A stretch of DNA of 64,000 bases, from NCBI GenBank assembly GCA_959607825.1, contig CAUHNW010000015.1:1-64000 (forward strand), read 5' to 3'. A model generated the notes under the pieces. The model made no database searches and had not been told where the DNA came from. It worked only from the letters and a program-made list of their open reading frames with translations. The stretch comes from HGM13006 sp900757695. Lineage in GTDB: Bacteria; Bacillota; Clostridia; Oscillospirales; Oscillospiraceae. A program made the translations under genes and the position numbers. Shown in pieces: positions 1 to 7,904 of this stretch (position 1 is the stretch's first letter; each line of letters opens with the position of its first letter).

Positions 1-343
1 TGCCGTCTAATACATCTATAGACTCCATCCGGGGGAACGGAGGCGCCTTAGGAGGTCCGCCGCCGGGGAAACCGGGGCCGGGCTTTCCGGGTTCTACATC
101 GGCACCGGGGACAGAGCCGGGATGCTCGGAGGGACGGCAGGTGGGCGGGCATGGCTTAAGCTCAGCGGCCACAGGACGGCCAAATTCGTCTGTGGCAGGG
201 CCACCGGGCATAGGGGGCATATCCCCGCCGGGGCCGGGCATGTCACCCATGGGGGGCATCATGTTGACCTTTTCCGGCTTGTTGATGGGGCCCTCCAGAA
301 CGGGCATGCCATAGGCCGGGATTTTTGCCTGAATGGTGTTCAT
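1..343 (-). CDS. Pro/Gly/Met-rich protein of unknown function, N-terminal part (cut by window edge)
   Basis: The frame opens with ATG at 343-341 after an AAGGG Shine-Dalgarno and stays open to base 1, giving about 114 residues of a longer protein. It begins MNTIQAKIPAYGMPVLEG, then turns into a low-complexity region rich in Met, Pro and Gly (runs such as PPMGDMPGPGGDMPPMPGG), and returns to more ordinary sequence near the cut (PRMESIDVLDG). There is no signal peptide. The composition resembles the Gly-Pro tracts in the flavoprotein at 32-34 kb and the two surface proteins at 13-15 and 58-60 kb. I do not recognise the family. The visible part may be only a flexible N-terminal extension of an enzyme. 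Confidence 0.6.
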   Translation of the reverse strand, partial: MNTIQAKIPAYGMPVLEGPINKPEKVNMMPPMGDMPGPGGDMPPMPGGPATDEFGRPVAAELKPCPPTCRPSEHPGSVPGADVEPGKPGPGFPGGGPPKAPPFPRMESIDVLDG

Positions 344-441
344 AAGTACCCTTCTTTCCTGGGCAGAGTGCTGCACGAAGCATCGTGAAACAAAAACGCC
401 CAAATGTCGTGATGTGTGGAAACCTGAAAGTTCACATTCGT

Positions 442-447
442 ATTATA
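442..447 (-). promoter_or_regulatory. Extended -10 promoter element for the gene cut at base 1
   Basis: On the minus strand TATAAT is preceded by TGG (extended -10), about 100 bases before the ATG at 343. No clear -35 hexamer is visible. Confidence 0.4.
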
Positions 448-525
448 CCATAGCGGGTTGAGAATGGAAATATACATTTTGAACTTTTTTCATTCATATT
501 CTGCGCATTGTGGGCGTATAAAAAT

Positions 526-551
526 AGCGGCACAGAGAGATCTGTGCCGCT
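526..551 (-). terminator. Intrinsic terminator of murA
   Basis: An 11-bp perfect stem (AGCGGCACAGA / TCTGTGCCGCT) with a GAGA loop lies 21 bases beyond the murA stop and is followed on the minus strand by ATTTTTAT. Confidence 0.8.
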
Positions 552-572
552 AAGCTTACAACTTCAATTGAA

Positions 573-1868
573 TCAACCGGCAGGAACGACCTTTAGCCGG
601 GGCTCCGGGGGTGTTTCGACTTTCTGGAAGTCTGCACCCAATGCCTGAAATTTCTCTGTAATGTTCTCATATCCACGCTCCACATACTTGATGTCGGAGA
701 TGGTGGTAGTGCCCTGGGCCACAAGTCCCGCAATGACCATAGCGGCACCGGCACGCAGATCGCAGGCTTTTACCCGACAGCCGCGGAGCTGGGGTACACC
801 TTCAATAATAGCGACCTTCCCGTCTACCTGAACCTGAGCACCCATGCGCCGCAGTTCGCCGATATAACGGAAGCGGTTATCCCAAACGCTCTCGGTGACA
901 ACGCTGGTACCCTCGGCCACAGCCATGCAGACAGCAATCTGAGGCTGCATATCGGTGGGGAAGCCCGGATGAGGCATGGTTTTTACCTTTGCCTTCTTGA
1001 GGTGACCGTCCGACTCCACCAGCAGCGCATCGCCCTGTTCGGTGATCTTTACGCCCATTTCCCGCAGCTTGGCGGTGATACAGTCCAGATGCTTGGGGAT
1101 GATATTCTTTACCAGAACCTTGCCGCCTGTGGCAGCCACAGCGGCCATGTAGGTGCCCGCTTCGATCTGGTCGGGGATGATAGAGTAGGTGCCGCCCTTC
1201 AGATGCTTCACGCCGCGTACCTTGATCACATCGGTGCCTGCGCCGGAGACATTGGCCCCCATGGCATTGAGGAAGTTGGCAACGTCTACAATATGGGGCT
1301 CCTTGGCAGCATTCTCAATGATGGTCGTGCCTTCTGCCAGCACGGCAGCGATCATGATGTTCATGGTAGCACCCACGGAAACCACATCCAGATAGATCCG
1401 GCTGCCATGGAGCGGAGCCTGCGTGGTTGCGATGATGTCACCGCTGACGATCTGTACATCGGCCCCCATGATGTTAAAGCCCTTGATGTGCTGGTCAATG
1501 GGACGAACGCCAAAGTCACAGCCGCCGGGCATGGAGACGGTGGCCTTTCCAAAGCGGCCAAGCAGCGCACCTACCAGATAGTAGGAAGCACGGATCTGAC
1601 AGGCCAGTTCATGGGGAACAGAGCTGGTGTGTACGCCGGAGCAGTCCAGCTCAAAGGTGGTGCGGTTGATCATCCGCACGGTTGCACCCATACGGGTCAG
1701 AATATCAAAGTAAAGCTGGATGTCAGACACATCCGGGACATTTTCGATACGGCATACGCCGTTGACCAGCAAAGCAGCCGGGAGAATTGCAACGGCTGCA
1801 TTTTTTGCGCCGCTGATCTCAACTTCACCGTTTAGGGGCTTTCCGCCGTGTATTACATATTGTGCCAT
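573..1868 (-). CDS. murA: UDP-N-acetylglucosamine 1-carboxyvinyltransferase
   Basis: MurA transfers enolpyruvate from PEP to UDP-GlcNAc in the cytoplasm, the first committed step of peptidoglycan synthesis. The 431-residue product has the family's usual length. It begins MAQYVIHGGKPLNGEVEISGA, with the conserved substrate-binding KN pair in SGAKNAA. The PEP-binding cysteine lies in MPGGCDFGVRPIDQHIKG, so the enzyme is of the Cys, fosfomycin-sensitive kind. A longer in-frame start at 1883 exists, but the GAGAGG ribosome-binding sequence falls inside those codons, so 1868 is preferred. The gene stands alone between hairpin terminators. Many Firmicutes carry two MurA paralogues; which one this is cannot be told from here. 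Confidence 0.95.
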   Translation of the reverse strand: MAQYVIHGGKPLNGEVEISGAKNAAVAILPAALLVNGVCRIENVPDVSDIQLYFDILTRMGATVRMINRTTFELDCSGVHTSSVPHELACQIRASYYLVGALLGRFGKATVSMPGGCDFGVRPIDQHIKGFNIMGADVQIVSGDIIATTQAPLHGSRIYLDVVSVGATMNIMIAAVLAEGTTIIENAAKEPHIVDVANFLNAMGANVSGAGTDVIKVRGVKHLKGGTYSIIPDQIEAGTYMAAVAATGGKVLVKNIIPKHLDCITAKLREMGVKITEQGDALLVESDGHLKKAKVKTMPHPGFPTDMQPQIAVCMAVAEGTSVVTESVWDNRFRYIGELRRMGAQVQVDGKVAIIEGVPQLRGCRVKACDLRAGAAMVIAGLVAQGTTTISDIKYVERGYENITEKFQALGADFQKVETPPEPRLKVVPAG

Positions 1869-2110
1869 AATGCACCCTCTCATTCTCTGGTTTCTTGCCT
1901 ACGTTCTATAGTATGCCGCAGGAGCGGCAATTGTATCATGGTTGTTGACATAAATATGTCCAGCTCTGCTAGTATATCACAAAGTCACTTCTGTGTAAAG
2001 AAGCGCAGGGAAAAAACGCCGGATTTCTGGCAAAAAAACAATCATATCACCGATATTTTGTATATTCTCTATTCGTAGAATTCTAAAAATGAAGATTTTG
2101 AACCAGAAAA
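1869..2110. other. Upstream region of murA
   Basis: No gene is visible. On the minus strand there are AT-rich -10-like hexamers, a small hairpin (TGCCGC-tcct-GCGGCA near 1914-1929) and a perfect 14-bp palindrome GACATAAATATGTC at 1948-1961 that could be an operator. The murA promoter cannot be fixed with confidence. Confidence 0.35.
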
Positions 2111-2140
2111 ATCCGCCGCAGTTTATGCGCTGCGGCGGAT
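2111..2140 (-). terminator. Intrinsic terminator downstream of the DUF2207 gene
   Basis: ATCCGCCGCA pairs with TGCGGCGGAT and is followed on the minus strand by TTTTCTGG. It sits about 100 bases past the stop codon at 2240; I see no gene in the intervening 100 bases. Confidence 0.7.
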
Positions 2141-2239
2141 TGGATGATTTAGGGAAACCCTGCATCACTCAGCGGGGAGATCAGGTGTGGAATCAAGTGT
2201 CACAAAGAAAGCCCACAGGCGCAATTGTGCGATACTGCC

Positions 2240-3922
2240 TTAAAAAGCGGCCCGAAGGGACTTGAGAATGTCAGCAAGACGGCGCTGAAGCGCAGCGGCA
2301 GAGGTGGTTTTTCCGCTGCCTCCCGGAAGCCATTCTGGGCGAGGTGTCGGAAGCCGCTCGAAACGGGCGGCAAAGGCCTTGTCAACACCCAAAGCGGCGG
2401 CTTTGGGATACTGTGCCTGGAAAAACCGATCATTGCGGCCTGTGATGACCTGAAGCTGCTGCCAGGAGACTTTTCGGTAAAAGAGCTTAAGGCCTCTGGT
2501 CTGCATCAGAAGATCTCTGCCCCGCTGACTGCGGCGTGGCCCGGAAGCCGTGGCAATGGCGGAGAAGCAGCAGGCAAACAGGCCGGTGGCGGCTTCCAGA
2601 AATGCTCCGCTCATAAGGCCCAGAATCAGAATGAGAGGCGCAACCAGCAGAAGTCCAAGTGTGCGAGGAGAAAACCGCCGGAGAGAAACCCATTTTGCCA
2701 GAGCATCGTGAAGATAGATACTGTATAGAAAGCCGACAATTCCAATCAGTACCGCAAGGAACAGGAAGGCAGAGCCATCGGGCAGCAGCGAATAAGCGAT
2801 ATATCCGATGCCAATGGCCAGCAGAATGCGGCAGGGAATCTGGAGAAATACCACATTGCCGCCCTTTCGGTCAAAAATCACCCGGTTGAGGCTCCTGCGG
2901 GAGGCGGCACGGAAGCGGGCTGCTGCGGCGGAAAAGCGTCCCGGTGTGGCGGCAACTCGATTGCCTGTGGCAAAAATCCGTGTAAACAGCCGCTGCTCTG
3001 CCTTGCTTCGCTCGTTGCCCATGGGAATCATGCGGGTTAGAATGACATAGCCCTTTTTGCTGGACTGAATGGTAAGATAACCCAGATTGGCCCATTCCAG
3101 CACCAGCACAGCCACATCGCAGGTGCCGCCGTCCAGCATCTGCGAGAGCTGGCAGGCCAGCAGTCCGCCGGGTGTCAGCAGCCGAGGGGAGACCTCCAGC
3201 CGGGGCGTTCGCAGCCGCAGCCGCCAATAGACCATCAGAAGCAGCAGCACCAGCAGCATGCCCACAAAGAGATAGGTCACATGGATCATGGGGATTGCGG
3301 TGGAACGTACATAAAAATACCCGGAGGGCAGCGTCACTGCCAAAGCAAGAGAGTCGTAGGCCATGCGGTCTGCTGCGGTACCGGTGACGATGGTGCCGTT
3401 TACCGTCAGACCGGTTTCTGTGTCAGAGAGCGGGCCATAGTAGCCGCTGAGTACCTGCGGCGTTATGGTATAGTCTGCGGGGACTGTGCCGGAGGGCTGT
3501 GGCAGCGTTACCTGAAAGGCACAGGCGCCCACCGGGGTGGCCCAGCGGGAGCTGAGCAGCCCCAGTGTGAACACATCGCCGTCAGTGGATGAGTCAGGAG
3601 ATACATTTACGGTATAAGAGATCGTAAAGGACTGGGTGCCGGAGAAGGTACCTTTGCTGAGCACAACATCCACGCCTGCATCTGTTTTGTCTACCTTATA
3701 GCGATAGGTCTCGGCAGAGACACGGCTGATGTCGCCGTCAGGAAGGGGAATTTGAACCTGATCCTGTTGACTGTCAAAGGTGAGCTGATAGGTGGCAGTG
3801 ACCTTAGTCTTGCCGTTCTGGGCAACCTCGGCATTGACTGTGGCCTGATCCACGGTGTAGTCAGCCAGACATGGGAACAGAAACAGACATATGAAAAACA
3901 GGGAAAAAAGTACTTTTTTCAT
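2240..3922 (-). CDS. DUF2207 family membrane protein
   Basis: This 560-residue protein starts with a signal peptide (MKKVLFSLFFICLFLFPCLA). An extracellular beta-rich domain of about 190 residues follows (YTVDQATVNAEVAQNG...), typical of the N-terminal part of DUF2207 proteins. A transmembrane helix lies near residue 215 (MLLVLLLLMVYW), then a cytoplasmic stretch, then further hydrophobic helices between about 365 and 460, and a polar C-terminus. The family's function is unknown. Architecture suggests an envelope-anchored protein with both extracytoplasmic and cytosolic parts. The start has GGAGTG at good spacing and a plausible promoter just upstream (TTGTAA, 17 bp, TATGCT). It appears to be a single-gene unit. 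Confidence 0.75.
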   Translation of the reverse strand: MKKVLFSLFFICLFLFPCLADYTVDQATVNAEVAQNGKTKVTATYQLTFDSQQDQVQIPLPDGDISRVSAETYRYKVDKTDAGVDVVLSKGTFSGTQSFTISYTVNVSPDSSTDGDVFTLGLLSSRWATPVGACAFQVTLPQPSGTVPADYTITPQVLSGYYGPLSDTETGLTVNGTIVTGTAADRMAYDSLALAVTLPSGYFYVRSTAIPMIHVTYLFVGMLLVLLLLMVYWRLRLRTPRLEVSPRLLTPGGLLACQLSQMLDGGTCDVAVLVLEWANLGYLTIQSSKKGYVILTRMIPMGNERSKAEQRLFTRIFATGNRVAATPGRFSAAAARFRAASRRSLNRVIFDRKGGNVVFLQIPCRILLAIGIGYIAYSLLPDGSAFLFLAVLIGIVGFLYSIYLHDALAKWVSLRRFSPRTLGLLLVAPLILILGLMSGAFLEAATGLFACCFSAIATASGPRRSQRGRDLLMQTRGLKLFYRKVSWQQLQVITGRNDRFFQAQYPKAAALGVDKAFAARFERLPTPRPEWLPGGSGKTTSAAALQRRLADILKSLRAAF

Positions 3923-4062
3923 CTGTCACACTCCAATTTATAATGTATCTAGCATACCACATCCGTGCCCCAATTACAACCAAAGGGCGTAATTTTCCCT
4001 GCCCTATCAGGGAAAATGCACGGGGAACTGTGGGAATGGCTGCCAAATAATGCACATTGCTT

Positions 4063-4091
4063 TTGACTTTTTGGGAGAATTGATATAGTAT
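4063..4091 (+). promoter_or_regulatory. Sigma-A-type promoter for gtrA-tadA and probably the polysaccharide cluster
   Basis: TTGACT at 4063-4068, a 17-bp spacer, TAGTAT at 4086-4091. No other convincing promoter or terminator is visible before 12.7 kb, so this may drive the long cluster. Confidence 0.6.
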
Positions 4092-4146
4092 AGGGAAAAC
4101 ATGGCCGCAGGGTTCGGCAGAGAATGTGGAACATGGAGGAAATACA

Positions 4147-4575
4147 ATGCAGCAGCTGCTGAAAAAACACCAGGAATTTTTGCGGTACGCACTGTTTGGC
4201 ATTGCGGCAGTGGTGGCGGATGTAGGCGTATATGCCCTTACAGTGGGCAGTCTGGGCATTCGGCGGGCCAATGCGGTGAGCTGGGCGGCTGCACTGGTGG
4301 TTGCATTTGTTACCAATAAATATTGGGTGTTTCGCCGGGGTCATGAGGGCATTGACGCATTTCTCAGGCAGTTTTTGGAGTTTGGAGCGGCTCGGGCTGC
4401 GAGCTTTTTTATGCAGGTGTGGGGCACAGACGCATTGGTGCGCCGAGAACTCAGCAGACCGCTGCTGGGGATTCGCGGCGGCGCGGCAAAGACGCTGGTG
4501 ACCATCATCGTAATCGCCATGAATTATCTGTTCAGCAAATTCCTGATTTTTCGGCCCAAGGAGGCAGAGGCATGA
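4147..4575 (+). CDS. GtrA family membrane protein
   Basis: The 142-residue protein has the four hydrophobic helices of the GtrA/DPMS family, with FLRYALFGIAAVVADVGVY at the start, VTNKYWVF in the middle and NYLFSKFLIFR at the end. Members are proposed to flip or help use polyprenyl-linked sugars in the membrane during cell-wall polysaccharide modification. The start at 4147 is chosen because GGAGG precedes it at normal spacing, rather than the earlier in-frame ATG at 4126. It overlaps tadA by ATGA, so the two are translationally coupled, and it heads a run of polysaccharide genes, which agrees with an envelope role. Confidence 0.85.
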   Translation: MQQLLKKHQEFLRYALFGIAAVVADVGVYALTVGSLGIRRANAVSWAAALVVAFVTNKYWVFRRGHEGIDAFLRQFLEFGAARAASFFMQVWGTDALVRRELSRPLLGIRGGAAKTLVTIIVIAMNYLFSKFLIFRPKEAEA

Positions 4576-5132
4576 CACAGGCGCAGCAGGATCAAATGTT
4601 TATGAAGGAGGCTCTTGCACTGGCAAGGCAGGCAGGAGAAATGGGCGAGGTACCCATTGGCTGTGTGATCACCCGGGACGGAGAGATCGTGGGCCGCGGT
4701 TATAACCGGCGGGAGACCGGTAAGACGGCGCTGGGCCATGCGGAGCTGATGGCCATTGAGGACGCATGCAGAAATCTTGGGGGCTGGCGGCTGTGGCAGT
4801 GCAGGCTGTATGTGACGCTGGAGCCCTGCCCTATGTGCGCCGGTGCGATCATCAATGCCAGGATCCCGGTGGTGGTGTATGGGGCACCGGATCCGAAGGC
4901 GGGATCTCTGGGATCTCTGGTGAATCTGTTCTCGTTTCCCTATAATCATCATCCGGAGGTGGTGGCCGGCGTTATGGAGGATGCCTGTGCCGAGGTCCTC
5001 CGGGATTTCTTCCGGCAGCTCCGGCGGAAGAAAAGAGCATTGGGCACAGCGACGAATATTGACAAAACAGGCTTTTCAGGATATGATAGACAGGTTAAAG
5101 ACCCGTGTAAAGAAGAGGAAAAAACTGTCTGA
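4572..5132 (+). CDS. tadA: tRNA-specific adenosine deaminase
   Basis: TadA deaminates the wobble adenosine of tRNA-Arg(ACG) to inosine. The 186-residue protein has the zinc and catalytic motif HAE (in LGHAELMAIEDAC) and the second zinc motif PCPMCAGAI. The late sequence VNLFSFPYNHHPEV is also typical of TadA. The C-terminus carries a basic, lysine-rich tail of about 25 residues beyond the usual fold. The start ATG overlaps the gtrA stop by four bases. Pairing of this essential tRNA enzyme with gtrA is odd functionally but gives the gene a promoter. Confidence 0.92.
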   Translation: MTQAQQDQMFMKEALALARQAGEMGEVPIGCVITRDGEIVGRGYNRRETGKTALGHAELMAIEDACRNLGGWRLWQCRLYVTLEPCPMCAGAIINARIPVVVYGAPDPKAGSLGSLVNLFSFPYNHHPEVVAGVMEDACAEVLRDFFRQLRRKKRALGTATNIDKTGFSGYDRQVKDPCKEEEKTV

Positions 5133-5235
5133 TTTCAATGGAAAAAGAAGACAATCAGGCAGGCCAAATGTGGTGGGAGGCTGACCGGCGTGTCCCGGCG
5201 GTACGGCTGAAGAAACCGGATGGAGTGAAGCTGCT

Positions 5236-5892
5236 TTGGATACAGAGGTTACGCAGACCGACAGTGAATTTCATAAAAAGCCGGTCTATGAGGCCATTAA
5301 GCGGACCTTTGATCTGCTGGTGTCTCTGGCGGCTGTGATCGTGCTGTCGCCGGTACTGCTGGCAATTGCACTGGCCATCCGCATCGAAGACGGAGGCCCT
5401 GTGCTTTATAAGGCTCAGCGAGTAGGACGGTACGGAAAACCGGTTACGGTATATAAATTTCGCAGTATGCGCCTCCATGCGGATCGGCTGGAGGACATGC
5501 TGACGCCGGAAGAACTGGCGGAATATCACAAAAATTATAAGCTTACCAGTGATCCCCGGGTCACCAAGGTCGGGGCGCTGCTGCGGAAGACAAGCCTGGA
5601 TGAGCTGCCACAGCTCTTTAATATCCTGATGGGCCAGCTTTCATTGGTGGGGCCCAGACCGGTATTGCAGGAAGAAACGGAGCTATACGGTGATAAACGC
5701 AGACTGCTGCTGTCCTGCAAGCCGGGGCTCACCGGCCTTTGGCAGTCCCGGGGGCGCAGCAATGTTACATATGAAAATGGACGCCGACAGGAAATGGAGC
5801 TTCGGTACGTACGGGAGCGCAGCCTGTGGCTGGACTTTAAGATTCTGCTCTGGACGGTGAAGGCCGTGGTGCGCATGGATGGCGCACGGTGA
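5236..5892 (+). CDS. Polyprenyl-phosphate sugar-1-phosphate transferase (initiating glycosyltransferase)
   Basis: A 218-residue bacterial sugar transferase (PF02397 type). It should transfer a hexose-1-phosphate from a nucleotide sugar to undecaprenyl phosphate at the inner face of the membrane, starting a repeat unit. One membrane segment lies at about residues 27-48. The family signatures are YKFRSMRL, then SLDELPQLFNILMGQLSLVGPRP and KPGLTGLWQSRGRS. It lacks the extra membrane domain of WbaP-like enzymes. The start is TTG at 5236 with GGAG about 12 bases upstream; no ATG fits the conserved N-terminus. It opens a cluster of eight polysaccharide genes. Confidence 0.88.
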   Translation: MDTEVTQTDSEFHKKPVYEAIKRTFDLLVSLAAVIVLSPVLLAIALAIRIEDGGPVLYKAQRVGRYGKPVTVYKFRSMRLHADRLEDMLTPEELAEYHKNYKLTSDPRVTKVGALLRKTSLDELPQLFNILMGQLSLVGPRPVLQEETELYGDKRRLLLSCKPGLTGLWQSRGRSNVTYENGRRQEMELRYVRERSLWLDFKILLWTVKAVVRMDGAR

Positions 5893-5910
5893 GCATGTAA
5901 AGGATATCGT

Positions 5911-6675
5911 ATGAAGATAGTAATGATCGTTGCGGCCCATAAGGCCTACCGTATGCCGGAGGATCCCATGTACCTGCCCCTTCACGTAGGCAAGGCGGGG
6001 AAATCTCTGGAGCTTGGGTTTCAGGGGGATGACACCGGAGACAATATCTCGGAGAAGAATCCCGAATACTGTGAGCTCACGGGACTTTACTGGGCGTGGA
6101 AAAACCTTGACGCAGATTATATTGGTCTGTCGCATTACCGCCGGTATTTCCGGGGGAAACGGGGCGGCGATAAGTGGGACTGCATTCTGACTGCGGCACA
6201 GGCGGAACAGCTGCTGGAGAACACGGATGTCCTGCTGCCAAAAAAACGAAACTACTGGATTGAAACAGCCTACGATCAATATGTCCATGCACACCCGGCG
6301 GAGCCGCTGGATCTGGCGCTTTCGCTGGCGGCTCAGCAGGGAGAATCCTACCGCCGGGTTGTAGACAATATGAAGAAGCGCACATGGACGCATATTTTTA
6401 ATATGTTTGTGATGAAGCGGGAGATTTTTGACGATTACTGTCAATGGCTGTTTGGTATTCTCTCGCAGGTAGAGGCGCAAATCGATATTTCCGGGTACAG
6501 CCAGTATGACCGCCGTGTGTTTGGTTTTCTGGGGGAACGCCTGCTGGATATCTATCTGGAGGCCAATGACATCCCCTACCGGGAGGTGCCGGTGATGTTT
6601 ATGGAAAAGCAAAACTGGCTGAAAAAAGGCGGCGCATTCTTAAAGCGGAAGTTTGCTTCCGGGAAAGAGGGATAA
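5911..6675 (+). CDS. DUF4422 protein, probable glycosyltransferase of the polysaccharide cluster
   Basis: The 254-residue protein starts MKIVMIVAAHKAYRMP and contains the family motifs GDNISEKNPEYCELTGLYWAWKN and YIGLSHYRRYF, which identify DUF4422. Members sit in capsule and exopolysaccharide loci and are often annotated as glycosyltransferases, but direct biochemical evidence is scarce. No membrane segment is visible, so it should act in the cytosol or at the inner membrane face. It begins 18 bases after the sugar transferase stop and is followed after three bases by the LicD gene, so it is part of one transcription unit. Confidence 0.82.
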   Translation: MKIVMIVAAHKAYRMPEDPMYLPLHVGKAGKSLELGFQGDDTGDNISEKNPEYCELTGLYWAWKNLDADYIGLSHYRRYFRGKRGGDKWDCILTAAQAEQLLENTDVLLPKKRNYWIETAYDQYVHAHPAEPLDLALSLAAQQGESYRRVVDNMKKRTWTHIFNMFVMKREIFDDYCQWLFGILSQVEAQIDISGYSQYDRRVFGFLGERLLDIYLEANDIPYREVPVMFMEKQNWLKKGGAFLKRKFASGKEG

Positions 6676-6678
6676 AGC

Positions 6679-7515
6679 GTGGAACATACCCTGCGGGAAT
6701 TACAGCTCTGTGAGCTGGAACTGGTTAAGGCAGTGCTGGATATATGTGAAAAGCACCATCTGACGGTGTTTATGATGGGCGGAACCTTCCTGGGCGCAGT
6801 CCGGCATAAGGGCTTTATTCCGTGGGATGATGATGTGGATTTGGGCATGAGCCGGAAGGACTATGAGACCTTTTTGCAGGTGGCAGCCCGGGAACTCCCG
6901 GAAGGGTATGTGCTCCGGCATTTTGCGAAGGATCCGGATATGGCCTATTATCCTGCACAGGTGGTGGATCCTTCCTTTGAGATTCTGGATACCTCCGCCA
7001 TGGTGGAAAAGACCCGGTGCGCATGGATCGACCTGTTCCCGCTGGACGGCATGCCCAAGGGGCGGCTCGGCTGCTTCTTCCACAAATACAGGCTGCTGTA
7101 TCTTCGAATGATGCTGAAGTTCAGCCAGTTCTCTGAGGTGGTGGCGGTGGGACTGGCCCACAGGCCACTCCATGAGAGAATCCTGATCGCAGTGGGAAAG
7201 CACCTGCATCTGGAGTCCCGGCTGGACACCCACAAGCGGATGGAGCTCATTGACCGGTGCCTGAAAAAGTACCCCTATGAGGGGGCACGGCAAGTGGTAA
7301 ACTTTATGGGTGCCTATAAATTCCGGGAGATGTTCCCCAAAGAGATATACGATCATCTGAGCAGCTATCCCTTTGAGGATCTGATGCTGCCGGCACCGGA
7401 AAATTATGATGCGGTGCTGACGCAGATGTATGGAGACTATATGACGCCCCCGCCCAGTGATGAGCAGAATAAGCACGGAACGGTGCCCGGGGGCACAGGA
7501 GAGGATCAGACATGA
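6679..7515 (+). CDS. LicD family phosphotransferase
   Basis: The 278-residue product shows the LicD/fukutin signature: MGGTFLGAVRHKGFIPWDDDVDLGM near residues 33-57, with the acidic metal-binding DDDVD. LicD proteins transfer phosphodiester groups such as phosphocholine, and relatives are thought to move phospho-glycerol or phospho-ribitol onto sugars. A TagD gene follows with ATGA overlap, so the donor here is plausibly CDP-glycerol; this is inference from context. The start is GTG at 6679 after GAGGGATAAAGC. It lies inside the polysaccharide operon. Confidence 0.88.
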   Translation: MEHTLRELQLCELELVKAVLDICEKHHLTVFMMGGTFLGAVRHKGFIPWDDDVDLGMSRKDYETFLQVAARELPEGYVLRHFAKDPDMAYYPAQVVDPSFEILDTSAMVEKTRCAWIDLFPLDGMPKGRLGCFFHKYRLLYLRMMLKFSQFSEVVAVGLAHRPLHERILIAVGKHLHLESRLDTHKRMELIDRCLKKYPYEGARQVVNFMGAYKFREMFPKEIYDHLSSYPFEDLMLPAPENYDAVLTQMYGDYMTPPPSDEQNKHGTVPGGTGEDQT

Positions 7516-7904
7516 AGCGTGTGATTACCTACGGAACCTTTGACCTTTTGCATTACGGTCACATCAATCTTCTTCGCCGGGCAAAGGCACTGGGAGATTA
7601 TCTGATCGTGGCGCTTTCTACCGATGAATTTAATCTGAAGGAAAAGAACAAGATCTGCTATTTTTCCTATGAGGAACGGAAAAAGCTGTTGGAGGCCATC
7701 CGCTATGTGGACTTGGTGATCCCGGAGGAAAGCTGGGAGCAGAAGCGTACCGATGTGCAGCTCTATCAGGTAGATACCTTTGTAATGGGGGATGACTGGA
7801 CCGGGAAGTTTGACTTCCTGAAGGATCTGTGCGAGGTGGTCTATCTGCCCAGAACGCCGGAGATATCCACCACAAAGATCAAACAGGAACTGGGTCGGGA
7901 ATGA
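7512..7904 (+). CDS. tagD: Glycerol-3-phosphate cytidylyltransferase
   Basis: TagD makes CDP-glycerol from CTP and sn-glycerol-3-phosphate in the cytosol. The 130-residue length matches the family. The nucleotidyltransferase motifs are clear: YGTFDLLHYGHINLL near residues 7-21 (HxGH) and ISTTKIK (RTSGISTT-like) at the end. It overlaps the genes on both sides by four bases. In Bacillus TagD supplies wall teichoic acid synthesis. No TagF or TagB homologue is visible here, so CDP-glycerol is more likely consumed by the adjacent LicD protein to decorate the repeat unit. Confidence 0.93.
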   Translation: MKRVITYGTFDLLHYGHINLLRRAKALGDYLIVALSTDEFNLKEKNKICYFSYEERKKLLEAIRYVDLVIPEESWEQKRTDVQLYQVDTFVMGDDWTGKFDFLKDLCEVVYLPRTPEISTTKIKQELGRE

